Made by a program: the position numbers and the translations under genes. From positions 1,116,001-1,180,000 of the forward strand of contig CM049995.1 in the NCBI GenBank assembly GCA_016630955.3: DNA of 64,000 nt, given 5' to 3'. Positions 1-12,000 of this stretch are shown piece by piece. The stretch is from Didymella arachidicola (Eukaryota; Ascomycota; Dothideomycetes; Pleosporales; Didymellaceae). Within the stretch, counting starts at the first letter, position 1; each line of letters opens with the position of its first letter. The notes under the pieces are model-generated. The model saw nothing but the letters and a program-made list of their open reading frames with translations, did not search any database and was not told where the DNA came from.

Positions 1-3000
1 AAGTTCACGTCCACAGCTGTTTCCTGCTTGCAGCGGCTGAGCGTCTCTCGGGCGTTGCCTAGAGAGCGGCTATCTGAGATCCTGGAAGCGCTAAGACAGT
101 CTGCAACATCAAGTACGACCTTTCTGTCCCCCAACTCATAGTTGTGCTAATACGTCCAGGTCATGACATACAATTGAAGATCTTGCAAGCACTGCCGTCG
201 CTACTCCAAAACTACCCTTCTGAAGTACGGGGGGAGTTTCTGTCCACAGTCCTGCAGATATGCTCAGGCCTGCAAAACACCAAAAATCCCGCCGTCAGCA
301 ACACCGCAGCAGCTACTTTACAACAACTCGTCATTGCCGTCTTTGACAGAGTCACAGTTGAGGATGGTGAGCGAGGTCTGACTTATAGCGGAACGACACT
401 AAATCTTCCCAGGCAAAGCCCTTGAGATTCCGACTGTTACTGAAGTGAAGGGAGACGATGGCCTTGTTCCCGTCAGACCGGCTGCGAACGATGCCTATAA
501 GGTCTGCCGTTCAAGATGAAGATGTAGCTTACGCTGACGAAATCCAGGTGTTCAATGACCTGAACTTGCTCGTGACAGGGGAAAAGCCAGCCTTCATCCG
601 CTTCCCTGCAATCCCACCTGCCTCCGTACTCGAACTGATTGAAGCAGTTCTCTCGAACTACGGCCAGATTATGGTTGAGCATCCGGAACAGGTGCATATA
701 CTCAGGAATCTGCTGATGCCGTTGATTATACGGTCACTATCCGACCGCCTGTCATTTCCGATTGTTGTGCGCATTATTCGGATCCTGAACCTTATCATTC
801 GCAACCATTTGACAGTTCTTCCGTCAGAGTGTGAGATTGCGCTTGGGCTGCTTAACCATATGCTCGACCCGCAAGCATCGCAGCTGTGGAAGCGTGCACT
901 CTGTCTTGAGGTCTTCCGTGGTATTTATGCCGATCCAAGGCTACTACTGGCAATCTATCACCAATTCGATGCCCAGGATGGCAAAAAGAAGATATTTGGC
1001 GACAATCTAGCATCGTTTGTAAGATTGGCAACAGAAAAACCAGCATTGATTGGTCTCGGTCAGCACTCTACCGCTCCTGTGAGCTACATCGATGATAGTA
1101 TCGCGGGCTCAGATCAGGCGGCGGCAGCAGCAGCAGGCGCGATGGCGGGCGATATTGGCGGGCCTGTCAGCGATCGTAGCAACAACAATCGCCATTCCGG
1201 CATCAGTACGCAGTGGAGTTCTATGAAAACCCCATGTATTGATCACTTGGACAAGTCGGAGCCGCCATCCTTGCCTGAGACGTACATCTACAGTCTCGTC
1301 TTAACCTGCATCACAAACATAAGTGAGAGTTTGGCCAAATTCGTTTTACCTCTAACCGTCTACCACGACAACAAGAGCCGGAGGAAGCCGAAGTCGGACG
1401 ATTCTGCTGCTCAGGAGGGTGGAAGCACACCTGCAGATGAAGGCGGACGTCGGCTCTCGAGGACACAGTCGTTTCGCAAGAAGACCATACCGGTCAACCC
1501 GCTTGACCTGACCGAGCATCCCGCGTATGCATATATAGAGACGTCGTTGGCGCTTGTCACCGACTGCTGGCCTGCGATTTTAGCAACCTGTTCGACTTTT
1601 CTCAACGCTGCGCTGGATGTGGAGTATTATCGCGCCTTGGTCCGAGCGATCCAGAAATTCACGCAAGTTTCAGGGCTGCTGAGAATGGCAACACCTCGCG
1701 ATGCGTTTCTGACCACTATGGGCAAAGCCGCTGTGCCCTCAAACCTGCTTCTTACAAGCGTCACCTCTCCGAAGACACCAAGTGGGGAACAGCCGGGACT
1801 ATTCAATAATGCCAAAGGCCTACTCAGTGTCGATAGTCTTGTCAGCCAGTCGTCTGGGCTTCCTCTGGATCAAAGCCGCCGCCCTTCCCACGACAATCAG
1901 ATGCCCTTATTGGGTCCTCGTAATCTGCTGTGCTTACGAGCTCTACTGAACTTGGCAATTGCGTTGGGACCAACACTTCAGTCTGCATGGTCTATCATCT
2001 TTGAAACCCTGCAGGTCGCTGACCTTGTACTCTCCTTGTCAAATCAGAGCGGCAGTCGAGGCTCTGCGCAACATCTTGGAGCGGAGGGCGCTGTCGAGAA
2101 GATGGAAACAGAGACAGCGGCAGTACAAGCCGCAGCTCGAAGACTGTTCGAGAGCACTGCAGACTTCCCAAATGAGTCTTTCGTTGAGGTTTTGCAGGCG
2201 CTTTGTGCTTTAATCAACGGTACCTTGCAAACCGAGAGCAGCCAAATTACGCCTGCAGCTACCGGTCAACCAGAAATCTTGCACACACGAAGACCGGGTA
2301 GCGTATCTAGGCTCACACTGAACACCGAAACCAATTCCCGCGATGCTGCATTTGCTCTGAACAAGATCGGCGAGCTCGCCGCCTTGAACGAAGCCAGGCT
2401 ATCGCAGTACGACCCCACAGAGAGCGGCTGGGACACGTTCGTGCATGAGTTGGTTCGGTTCTCTGCAAACGAGCGGAAAGCATCGGCATCAAGACTGCTC
2501 GCGGCTGACATTCTATCGAGGACCATTCGGGAGATCGCTGAGAGTGCCATGTATGACGAGCAACGTGAACAGATACAAGCACGAATCTTGGCGACACTGC
2601 AGCGCCAAATATCAGTCCTGCGTCTAAATGATATGAAAAAGAAAGGCGAGTATAGCGACGTCGATATTCGAGTGCATCAGATAGCTCTCGATGCCTTGAA
2701 GAGTGTAATTGAGCAATGCGGCGAGTCACTAGTTGCAGGCTGGGCTTCTGTACTCGACAGCCTCCTGAGTGTCTTTTTGCCCAGCGAAAACCCTCGACAA
2801 AACGATGTCGGAGATTCACGCGAGGTAGACATCGAAAAGCACGAACCGAGGAATTTTCGCGTAATTTCAAGATCGCTGGCTCGGTCTGCGTTTGCAACAG
2901 TTCAGCTAGTCTGTTCTGATTTCCTCGCGTCGGTTCCTGATGCCTGTCTCTCAGCATTGCTACATCTTCTTCTCAGTTTTTGTGGTCAACAGGATGATCT

Positions 3001-5052
3001 GAACATGTCTCTTACCGTAAGTTTATCTCTCCCTGGCTCTCATCGAGCGATAAAGCCTGACAGATACAGGCTATCACGTTTTTCTGGAATATGTCAGATT
3101 ATCTCCAGTCACGCGGCGATATCACCTCACTGCCCAACGTTGTTGGAGACGTCCAGGGCTCGAAAGACATACGTGCTGTAGTGAGATCAAGCTCAGCAGA
3201 CGGCAACCACTCCGCCCTGTGGCTTCAGGTGTTGCTTGACCTGTCCTCTACCACCACCGATCAACGAGCCGAAGTCCGAAACTCCGCTATCCAGACAATT
3301 CAACGCATCTTCGAGAACTATACCGACCAGCTGTCGTCCGAAGCATGGACGCTGTGTCTTCGTGCAATCCTGTTCGAAGCAATTGAGATCAATCTCGAAT
3401 CACAAAAGGCCGCTCGATATGCCTCGCGCAGTACCGCTGATGAGATCGCAAGCTGGAACGAAACCACGAAAATGGTCTTGCAAAGTGTCAGCACCCTCAT
3501 TACGATGCGCCTACAAAAGGTCAATGACGTGTCTATGTTTGGACAGACTTGGGCCGACCTCCTAGATCTCCTGCAGAGGTTTTTCGCATTCGGCTCTCAT
3601 GCCCTGGGGTCGTATGTTTTTGCGGTAATCACTGATGTCTTGTCACATATACCGAGCGCACAGACATTGGGTGATGCACCCCTTCAGAAAACTGCTGTCG
3701 TCTGGACGAGCTACCTGGACCCTCACAATACGCTGGGGATAGATCCTGAAGACAACCAAGAAGCACTTGTAGCGTATGCTCATGCTTTCAAGGCGATCTA
3801 CAAGCTGGCCGGTCAGAACATTGATTCCGGCTTACCGACCATGTTGACTCATCTATATACCTGCATTGTCGAATCTCATGCTATTGCATACTCGTCTGAT
3901 ATAGACACCATGACCCCTCTTCAGACGAGCGTTTTGGAGTGCTTGGCTATGATAGACACCACGACACCTAACCTCCCATCGTACATGATAGGGTTGCTTG
4001 GTCGTCTCACTGTCCTTCCATACTCTCCAATAGCACAGCAAGCCGACCGGCAGGGACCTACCTTTGTGGCGCTGTCGAAGGCGTCCATGTCTATGCTTCA
4101 AGAGACGGCTGTGAAGCATATCGCCCATAAACAAATTTTCACAGATGGTGCTTTCAACACGGCGTTGACGCAGCTCGGACGTCCAATCAAACAGAAGTAC
4201 GCATGGCAGAAAGAAGGCAAGTCGCCCACAATCTGGCAGAAAGCGACCACTACTGCACTGGCCATGCTGCAAGCAGGTCTGCCTCAAGTTCAAGCTCAAG
4301 GGTTGCCCGGCGATGTTGTCAAAAACGTCTGGACTGCAATCATAGACATATCTTACCACATTACACGGGCTGCACATCTTGACCCCGAGAAGCCCCCGGC
4401 GTCGCTACACACAGATGAAGCATTTGATGTTCGGTCCTTCACGGAGTTTCGCCAACTGATCACAGCACCTCTCAATTCTGCTTCGTTGCCCGATAGTCTC
4501 CGCAGAACGTATGCGCGCAACCTACTTTCGATCTCCCTCATTCACAAACCCCTCCACGGCGAGCTGCCCGATCTCAGTCGACCGCTTGACGACCTATACA
4601 AGATCAGACTCGGTCAGACCGCCACCCTCTCCGCAACCCTACGAACCCGGATGAGCCAAACATGCACATCCGAGCTCTTCGACCTCGTCGCCGTTCACGA
4701 CGGAACTTCCCACTCCAAGCTTGCGCAGGCAGCAGCACCGTACCTCATCCTGCGCGCCGCCCTGCCGTTGAAAACGTACATTGCAGACCATCCGCTACGC
4801 GGCCGCATGCCCGCACCCGACTCGCAGCGCAAGGAGCTCCTACAGGTGCTCACCCAGCTCGAGAGATTGGAGAGCGAGCCTCAGGCAATCCCAGATGCGC
4901 CGGGAGTCAAGTCAAAACACAGGAAACACTTGCATCGCCTGTATCCGCTCATTGTCAAGGCCACCAAGGCGGCGCGCCAGGACCCGGACGTGTTTGAGCT
5001 TTTGTCGAAGCTGATTGAAATGGTTGGAGAGGAGTTTGACGAGTGCGAGTGA
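1..5052 (+). CDS. mon2: MON2/Ysl2-like endosome-Golgi trafficking protein (5' truncated by window)
   Basis: This is a large HEAT/armadillo-type protein of the MON2 family (related to Sec7 ARF-GEFs but without a Sec7 domain), which acts at the trans-Golgi/endosome with Dopey and the flippase Neo1. The gene starts before base 1. I read the exons as 1-112, 160-366, 413-501, 548-3016 and 3070-5052, with introns of 46-53 nt (GT..AG). The frame is continuous across every junction. Joined stretches match the family closely: an N-terminal segment around SHDIQLKILQALPSLLQNY, then VFNDLNLLVTGEKP, a mid-protein regulatory stretch, and the C-terminal AITFFWNMSDYLQSR after the last intron. A Ser/Ala-rich, likely disordered insert lies near 1081-1250. 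The stop is TGA at 5050-5052. Family assignment is from recognised sequence pattern. The missing N-terminus cannot be judged. Confidence 0.9.
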
Positions 5053-5726
5053 GCACTTCCAGAGCTGACGATGCTGGGTCTGTGGTGGGTGCTTTCGAAT
5101 ATAGTCGATGTCAAAGGATGTGTTGTTGCTAGCAGAGACTACTTCTATCGAAAAAACCCACCTTTGGCCAATGACGTGTAAATCGGTAGCAGAAGAGATG
5201 AGAAATCTCGCCGAGTAACATCAGTGTTGATACTATTAGCTCTCGACGCTCAGGTGGGGGAATTGGGGCTGGTCGAGAGGGGAGTTGAAAGGGGTTTCCT
5301 AGTGACTTGTGGGTGTGTCAAGGTTAGTTCAGTGAATGTATCTGGACTTGTGACACTACAATCAGAGTCTGGAGCTGGGTTTACGTGTGGGACGATTAGG
5401 TCGCTGTTGGCCGACAATGAAGGAGGACTGCGCAGGTCAGTGGCTTGCTCGAATACATTGTATAGGTACCTGGAAAGAGCATAGCAGAGACCGAGTTTGC
5501 GACATTCATTGAATTACTACGGATAGTTGAGTGTCTTACTCTTCCCGAGCCTAGTGCATTCCCGCTTTTTCTTTTCTGATAACAAGGAGTCCACCCTAAA
5601 GCCTTCGTATGCCATGCTGAGAACGCCAATAGATGCAAGTGCAATACCTGACAAAGAGTGCGATGATCTATGTCCACATGAACTCTGTGCGCAGATCCAA
5701 CCTATCTATACTTCAAATCCCTCCCT
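5053..5726. other. intergenic, convergent MON2/GLE1 3' ends
   Basis: About 670 nt between two convergent genes. It probably carries both 3' UTRs. I see no coding potential beyond short chance frames and no recognisable repeat or RNA gene. Confidence 0.5.
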
Positions 5727-7439
5727 TCAATTCAAGAACAACCTCTCCCTCTTCCACTGCTCTTGGAACACACTAATAATACCAGCCGCCTCCTTGCAGC
5801 GCTCAGGCGCACGAGCAGGCAGGTCGACAATCGCACGCCTGAGCACAGCACGCGCCTGAACACCATAGAACTGGAGGAACTTCAATTTGAAGTCTCTGAG
5901 AAGACCGCCGAGGATGGCAAAGTGGCCGGGGTACAGATCCTCAGGCGGTGTGTTGCAGACGTGGACGACAACGCGCCAGTACTCGGACATGGGCAGCGCC
6001 GGCACGGTCTTGAACGCGCGCAACGACATTGCTGCGAAACCTGCTGACAGCCCGCGGATGCGCTGCATGTAAATCTCGCCGGTTGGCGGTTGCTTGTCGA
6101 TGGGCATCCAGCCCAGGCGCTTCTGGCCCTGGACGGTGGTCATGTTCCCGCGCACGCCGAAGAGGATTGGGCAGATGTGGTGCAATTTCGCGAGGAGAAC
6201 GTCGATGAGCGAGATGCCTTTCCACATGTACTTTTGATCGGCGAAGAGACTAGCTGCGATCAGACCGATTTCCTGGATAATGCGACCGTCCTCGTTGGAT
6301 GCTTCCTTTTCGAATTGCTTGAGCAGGAACTTCTCGAACATTATCCACATGTACAGAAGAAAGGCTGGATATTGTGCTTCCTGCTCGTTGGCGAGGGGCG
6401 GTATTGTTTGGTTGACCAGGAATGGGCGAATATCGATTGAGGGACCGGGGGTATTGAGTGCGACATCGAACGAGTCGGATCTGAGGCTCTTGATTGCCGC
6501 CTGACTGGTTGCGCGTGCGACGTTGATCTGACCCAACTTCAGACGCATATTTCGACGCGCATCGCCAATTGCTGCCTTGAGCGGCTGCCCCTGCTTCTTG
6601 TTCGCGTTCCAGAATTCGACTCTGAACTTCTTCATCCGCTGATGGAGTTCCAGATACTGTATGTGTATAGTTTCGATGGCTGCGTTTGGCGCCTGGGCGC
6701 TACTGGGTGCCTTTACGGCCGCAGTGGATTGTGGGACGATGGCGGGTGCGGCTTGTACAGCTGTTGCTGCTAGGTTTTGAGCAGCCTGCTGAGCGGCCTG
6801 CTGTGATCGAGCCCTCTCAGCAGCTTCTGCGGTCTCCTTTGCTTTCCTGTCGGTCTCCTCCTTTTCTTTCCTCTGCCCTTCCGCAACAGCCTCCTGCTCC
6901 CGTTGGGCTTTTTGACGTGCTTCGACTTCCTGAAGCTTCCTCTGGTGTTCAGCAGCCTGCCTCGCAATCTCTTCTTCGCGCCTTTGTGCTTCCAGCTGCC
7001 GCCTATGTGCCTCCGCCTGCTGCTGTGCTTTCTCCCTCTGCAGTCGTTCAATTTGTCTTTGTTGCTCCTCTTGATTTCGTAGGCGCGACCTCTCTTCCTC
7101 CAATGTCAACCTTTGCAGCTCCAATTCTGCACCTTTTAGCACCTGTGCATGCTCCTCGGCAGCCCGCGCTAGCTGTTCCTCGTGTAGCCTCGCGCGTTCT
7201 GCCGCAGCTTCGTCGAGTTGGTCGTTGAAATTCCGATCAGATATGCTCAGTCTCAGGTTGAACTCCAGTTGCATTTGCCGGGAAGGGCTTTCGTAGGGAT
7301 CCCGGGCGAGAGATGATCGGTGGTTACGGGAGCCATTTCGTATCGGTGACAGTCGCACAGGAGAGCTTTCAATTGTGCTGGACCCAAAAGAAGCTCGAGT
7401 GTGCATGCTTGACGAGGATGTGCCCGATCTGGGGGGCAT
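5727..7439 (-). CDS. gle1: GLE1-like mRNA export factor
   Basis: GLE1 is a nuclear-pore protein. With inositol hexakisphosphate it activates the DEAD-box ATPase Dbp5 to release mRNPs on the cytoplasmic face. The product has a Ser/Arg-rich N-terminus, then a roughly 180-residue highly charged Glu/Arg/Gln coiled coil, an Ala/Gln linker, and a C-terminal alpha-helical Gle1 domain (begins near KKFRVEFWNANKKQGQPLK and contains the GDARRNMRLKLGQIN motif, where basic residues typical of the IP6-binding surface occur). The stop is TGA at 5727-5729. The start is uncertain. The frame is open to an ATG at 7643, but the extra 68 residues look unlike coding sequence, so I chose the ATG at 7439. A small first exon with an intron near 7460-7537 is possible. 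Identity is well supported; the 5' end is not. Confidence 0.82.
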   Translation of the reverse strand: MPPRSGTSSSSMHTRASFGSSTIESSPVRLSPIRNGSRNHRSSLARDPYESPSRQMQLEFNLRLSISDRNFNDQLDEAAAERARLHEEQLARAAEEHAQVLKGAELELQRLTLEEERSRLRNQEEQQRQIERLQREKAQQQAEAHRRQLEAQRREEEIARQAAEHQRKLQEVEARQKAQREQEAVAEGQRKEKEETDRKAKETAEAAERARSQQAAQQAAQNLAATAVQAAPAIVPQSTAAVKAPSSAQAPNAAIETIHIQYLELHQRMKKFRVEFWNANKKQGQPLKAAIGDARRNMRLKLGQINVARATSQAAIKSLRSDSFDVALNTPGPSIDIRPFLVNQTIPPLANEQEAQYPAFLLYMWIMFEKFLLKQFEKEASNEDGRIIQEIGLIAASLFADQKYMWKGISLIDVLLAKLHHICPILFGVRGNMTTVQGQKRLGWMPIDKQPPTGEIYMQRIRGLSAGFAAMSLRAFKTVPALPMSEYWRVVVHVCNTPPEDLYPGHFAILGGLLRDFKLKFLQFYGVQARAVLRRAIVDLPARAPERCKEAAGIISVFQEQWKRERLFLN

Positions 7440-7643
7440 TGCGCGTGTCGGGGTCGAGGCTTCAAAGACCGGACGTTGGTCACGCAAAAGACGTGGTAGG
7501 CCGTGTGAAAGACGCGCCAAAGAAACACCGAACCAACCTTGGAAAGCTCCGAGTGTGTCACATGATGAGGCGTACCCTGGTCGAAGTACCCGCTGTTGGT
7601 CAACAAAGCGGCCCGCCCGCGGCTGCAGTAAACGTTGATCCAT

Positions 7644-8806
7644 TCTGTCTCAACGCCTGCATTGTTGCAAGACATGCTTTGTGCCACTTGGGGACGCTGC
7701 GCATGACTTGATGAGGCACATACAGTACAAATAAGGTATTGAAACAGGCAGAGGCATGTTTTCCCACCGTGCCTCGCCTGGCGGTACTCAGCACACGCCA
7801 AGCATATGCTCTCGAAGGATTGCGGCTCAGGACAGCTGGTGAGACGGCCTGCTTCCAAAGATACCTTTCTCATAAGATAATGAGCGTCAATGCGGATGAT
7901 GCTCGATATCGAGAGCGCTAACTTCACTTCTGCCACAGGCTGCGACGCAACTGCCTAGGCTGTTTCATTGTGCCATCTAGCAGGTCAAACGTGCAAAACG
8001 CCCTGGTCATGCTGTCCATGAGGCGTCTCTCTGATGGCAGCTTCATTAGACAAGGTTGCCTGGATGTCATTTCGCGATTAAGTCAGCGTCAAGGCCTCTG
8101 CCGCGCTGGTCCGAGCAGCGCGCAGAGGAACGTTCTTGCGCCAGATCTCTCCAGACTCGTGAGCGTGCAACGGTGGCTTGGGTGGCACCCAGGTGGGCGA
8201 GGGCTCCGTTTAGCTGCAGTTGAAACACTGTGCAGCTGCTTCACATCACCACTCTGCGACAGCAGCTACTACCTGTACATATAGAGTCGCAAGACCACGC
8301 GTCTCCCGCTGCCGTCTGCTCCTGCTCCCCTTTCATTATTGATTCCAAGTATTGTCCCTCGGCGCTGCTGGACTCTGCGCAGGTGACGTGACGTACGTCC
8401 GTGTTAGCACTCGTTTGCGGACTGGACGCAGGCCGATCGCTTCCACTTGGGAACTGGCCCCAGCTGTCCGCCATAGGCCTCACCCTCCCGCAGCATCTCA
8501 CCTACCTGCCCTCCCACGACCTCTCTTTCCCTCTGCGCCCGATCGCTCCCTCCTTCGAGCATTCACTCTTCCCCACTTCCGTCGCTCGTGACAACCGACC
8601 CTGCTCCCAGGGAAACTGCGCTCCTTGAACGAGTCGAAGCCCGCCCCTGCATCTCGATCCTTATCACCAGGCCAGGCTTTTGACTGCACACTCCACCACC
8701 AGCAGTCTCTGTCAATCTCTTGCAGAGCTTACCTGTCACCCAGCATCGACTATTCGAAGCATTGCATTGCCTGCGCCCGCTGCCTCACCCGCACGCATCC
8801 CAGCAT
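7644..8806. other. divergent GLE1/SSD1 upstream region
   Basis: This spacer separates the GLE1 and SSD1 genes. The half nearer SSD1 (about 8440-8806) is strongly pyrimidine-rich (CTCCC/CTTCC runs), as is common for promoters and leaders of highly expressed fungal genes. Frames that are open here are short and show no family resemblance. Confidence 0.5.
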
Positions 8807-8818
8807 GTAAGTTGCTCC

Positions 8819-9081
8819 CCGCTAGCTCTCAAGCATTCGACCCTGCATTTGCACCCAGTATCCCCCCGCCGAGCATGCAGCCTGCAGCCTCTGCGCCTTA
8901 ACTCCTCGACACCGATATCGCCATCTAGAGCTTCCACACTGACATTCGGTAGATAAACCCTCCAATACCTTTTCGAGACCCATTCGTGTCCTCAACGGCC
9001 TCGACTGGCTCGACTGCCACTTCTGTGAACAGTACATACATCATTGCAGCCGGCCTTGAGCCACCTACACAACACTTTTAG
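8819..9081 (+). promoter_or_regulatory. candidate 5' UTR intron of SSD1
   Basis: A strong donor (GTAAGT at 8819-8824) lies in the CT-rich SSD1 leader. An acceptor (TTTTAG ending at 9081) sits two bases before the SSD1 start codon at 9084. Splicing would remove 263 nt. The donor overlaps an ATG followed at once by TAA (8817-8822), so an unspliced transcript would carry a start-stop upstream ORF that splicing destroys. Only the splice signals are visible; use of this intron is inference. Confidence 0.4.
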
Positions 9082-9083
9082 CC

Positions 9084-12000
9084 ATGGACCAGCAACAGCC
9101 GCAGCAGCAAGGTCAGCAAGGGCCGATGGGCCCTGCCGGCCGCCGCCTGCACATTGCTCACCGTCGCAGCCCCTCCGAGCTGACACCGCTGATGAGTTCG
9201 TACTCCCACACCTTCACCATGTATCTGGCTGACACACCCACGCAGTGGAACAACTTGCTATTGCACAGCAGATTGAGGTCCTACAGCAGCAACAACAGCA
9301 AATCGCCGCAACGCACCAGCAGTATGTGAACATGGGCATGATCCAGCCGCAGCAGCAGCTCGGCAACTTCCAGATGCAGCCCGGCCAGATGGCCAACCTT
9401 TCACCGCAGGTGAACAACTACCAATTTCCCCAGCAAATGGGTCAGCAACACCTCGGTGTTCCCATGCACGCTCCTGCACAGCCCTCCGCTCATCGCCGTA
9501 ACCAATCCGCCCTTCCCAACGTTGGTATGGGCCCGCCCCCAGCTCCTTCCTCCGGCGCATCTGGCTTTGGCGAGTTCGGTCAGCAGGGTGCCCAGGGTCG
9601 CGAGAATGTGAACCCCCGCGGTCGTGGTGGGGGTGCCGCTGGCTCCGGTCACACACGGAGACACTCTTTGGCACTTTCTGATGCTAAAAAGGCCGCAGAA
9701 CTGGCAGAATCGAAGAGAAAGACTTCGGGCTTCCAGTTTCCTCTGCCATCTGCTGGTGGAAGCTCCAACCGTGACGCAAGCCCCGGTGGGGCCAGCTCCA
9801 GCGAGCAGCCATCCGCTCGCGGCGGTCGCGGCGGCCATGGACGCAGCCAAAGTATGGCTGTTGGACGTGGCGGCGGCAGCGCCGGCCGTGGTGGACCGGC
9901 TTTCTCCTTTCCTCAGCAACCCGCCGACTCAAGCACATCAGGCAACAACAACACCACTCAGACAGGCCAGTCTGACTTCCAGCGTCGCGGCAGCGCAGGT
10001 CACGGACGCAGCGCATCGCGCAACTTCGAGGGTAACTGGAGACAACCTCAGAACAACACTCCTCAGCAGTCTACTCAGGAGAACCAGGCCCAGAACATGG
10101 GCAATTTCAACATGAATCAGACTGCCAATGCCGCTCCTTTCCAGCCCGGACACCGCACTCGTGGTTCAGTTAACCAATCTGTCGGCTCTCTCGGCAACTT
10201 CCAGTACCCAGGCCAGCCTCAGCTGGTCCAACTACCCCAGGGACAGGTCCTCGTCCCACAACAGATGCTTGGCCAGGGCCTCAATCCGATGCAGATTGCT
10301 CACCTCCAGGCATTGCAGGCTCAGCAATTGCAAGGTGGTGGCTTCGGCGGCCTTGGTGTCAACCAGCACGCGCAGCCCCAGATGGGTATGCAACAACAGC
10401 AGCAGCAGCGCAAAACCCTGTTCACTCCTTACCTTCCCCAGGCTACCTTGCCTGCACTGCTTAGCGACGGTCAGCTTGTTGCCGGTATCCTCCGTGTCAA
10501 CAAGAAGAATCGAAGCGACGCTTACGTCACCACAACCGATCTGGATGCTGATATCTTTATTTGCGGTAGCAAGGACAGGAACCGCGCTTTGGAAGGAGAC
10601 CTGGTCGCCATTGAGCTTCTCGACGTCGATGAAGTCTGGGGCCAGAAGCGTGAGAAGGAAGAAAAGAAGAAGAGGAAGGATAACGCTGATCCTCGCGGCG
10701 GTAGCATTGCCGTGAACGATGCTACCACCCAGCCTGAGACGGCTGGAGAAGGCGGGCTTCGTCGCCGTGGAAGTCTGCGCCAGCGTCCTACACAGAAGAA
10801 GAACGACGATGTTGAGGTTGAGGGTCAGAGCCTGCTCCTAATGGAAGAGGAGGAGATCAACGATGAGCTCAAGCCTCTCTACGCCGGTCACGTTGTCGCA
10901 GTCATTGAGCGCGTTGCTGGCCAGATGTTCTCTGGATCCCTTGGGCTTCTACGTCCCAGCAGCCAGGCCACCAAGGAGAAGCAGGAGGCCGAGCGCCAGG
11001 CCCGTGAGGGCAGCAACAGCCGTCCTCAGCCTGAGCGTCAGGACAAGCCCAAGATTGTATGGTTCAAGCCTACCGACAAGCGTGTTCCTTTGATCGCCAT
11101 TCCTACCGAGCAGGCGCCCAGGGACTTTGTTGAGAAGCACCAAGACTATGCTGACCGCATCTTCGTTGCTTGCATCAAGCGATGGCCTATCACTTCGCTT
11201 CATCCTTTTGGCACTCTCGTTGAGCAGCTTGGTGTCATGGGTGACCCGAAGGTAGAGACCGATGCCCTGTTGCGCGACAATAACTTTGGTCCGGACGATT
11301 TCTCCGATGCTGTCATCAAGAACATTGGTTTCGAGGACTGGTCGGTCGCCAACGATGGCGATGAGGTTCTGGAGACACGCCGTGATCTCCGTAGCGAGGA
11401 GACATTCACCATCGACCCTAACGGCAGTAAAGAGCTCGATGACGCCATCCACTTCAAGTACCTCGATGATGGCCGTGTTGAGATCGGTGTGCACGTTGCT
11501 GATGTTGCACACTTCATCAAGCCGAACTCTCTTGTCGATCGTGAGGCCAAGAAGCGAGGGACAGGTGTCTATCTTATGGACCGCTCTGTCAACATGCTCC
11601 CGGCGCGCCTGTCGAACGAGATTTGCTGCCTGAGCCCCGGCGAGGACCGCTACACCGTTAGTGTCATCTTCAAGGTCGATCCCAAGACCGGCCGTGTATC
11701 CGATAATGAGACCTGGGTCGGCAAGTCCATCATTAAGAGCTCCGGCAAGCTATCATACGAGGAAGTCGACTCTGTTATTAGCGGACGCGATGGTGACGTT
11801 GCAGCGGCTCGTGCTAAGGACATCAAGACGCTCCACCAGATCACCCAGCGATTCCGCCAGGCTCGTTTCGGTGATCGTACTGCCGATATACAGCCTCTGC
11901 GTTTGATGTACCAGCTCGATGACGAGAACGTCCCTGTTGAAGCCAACATTTTCGATTCTTCACCTGCCCACGAGTGCATCGAGGAGCTAAGCCACCTTAC

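Noticed and set aside
7253..7936. 227-codon minus-strand frame upstream of GLE1
   Set aside because: Overlaps the GLE1 N-terminal frame out of phase and has Cys/His-rich shadow composition; no family match.
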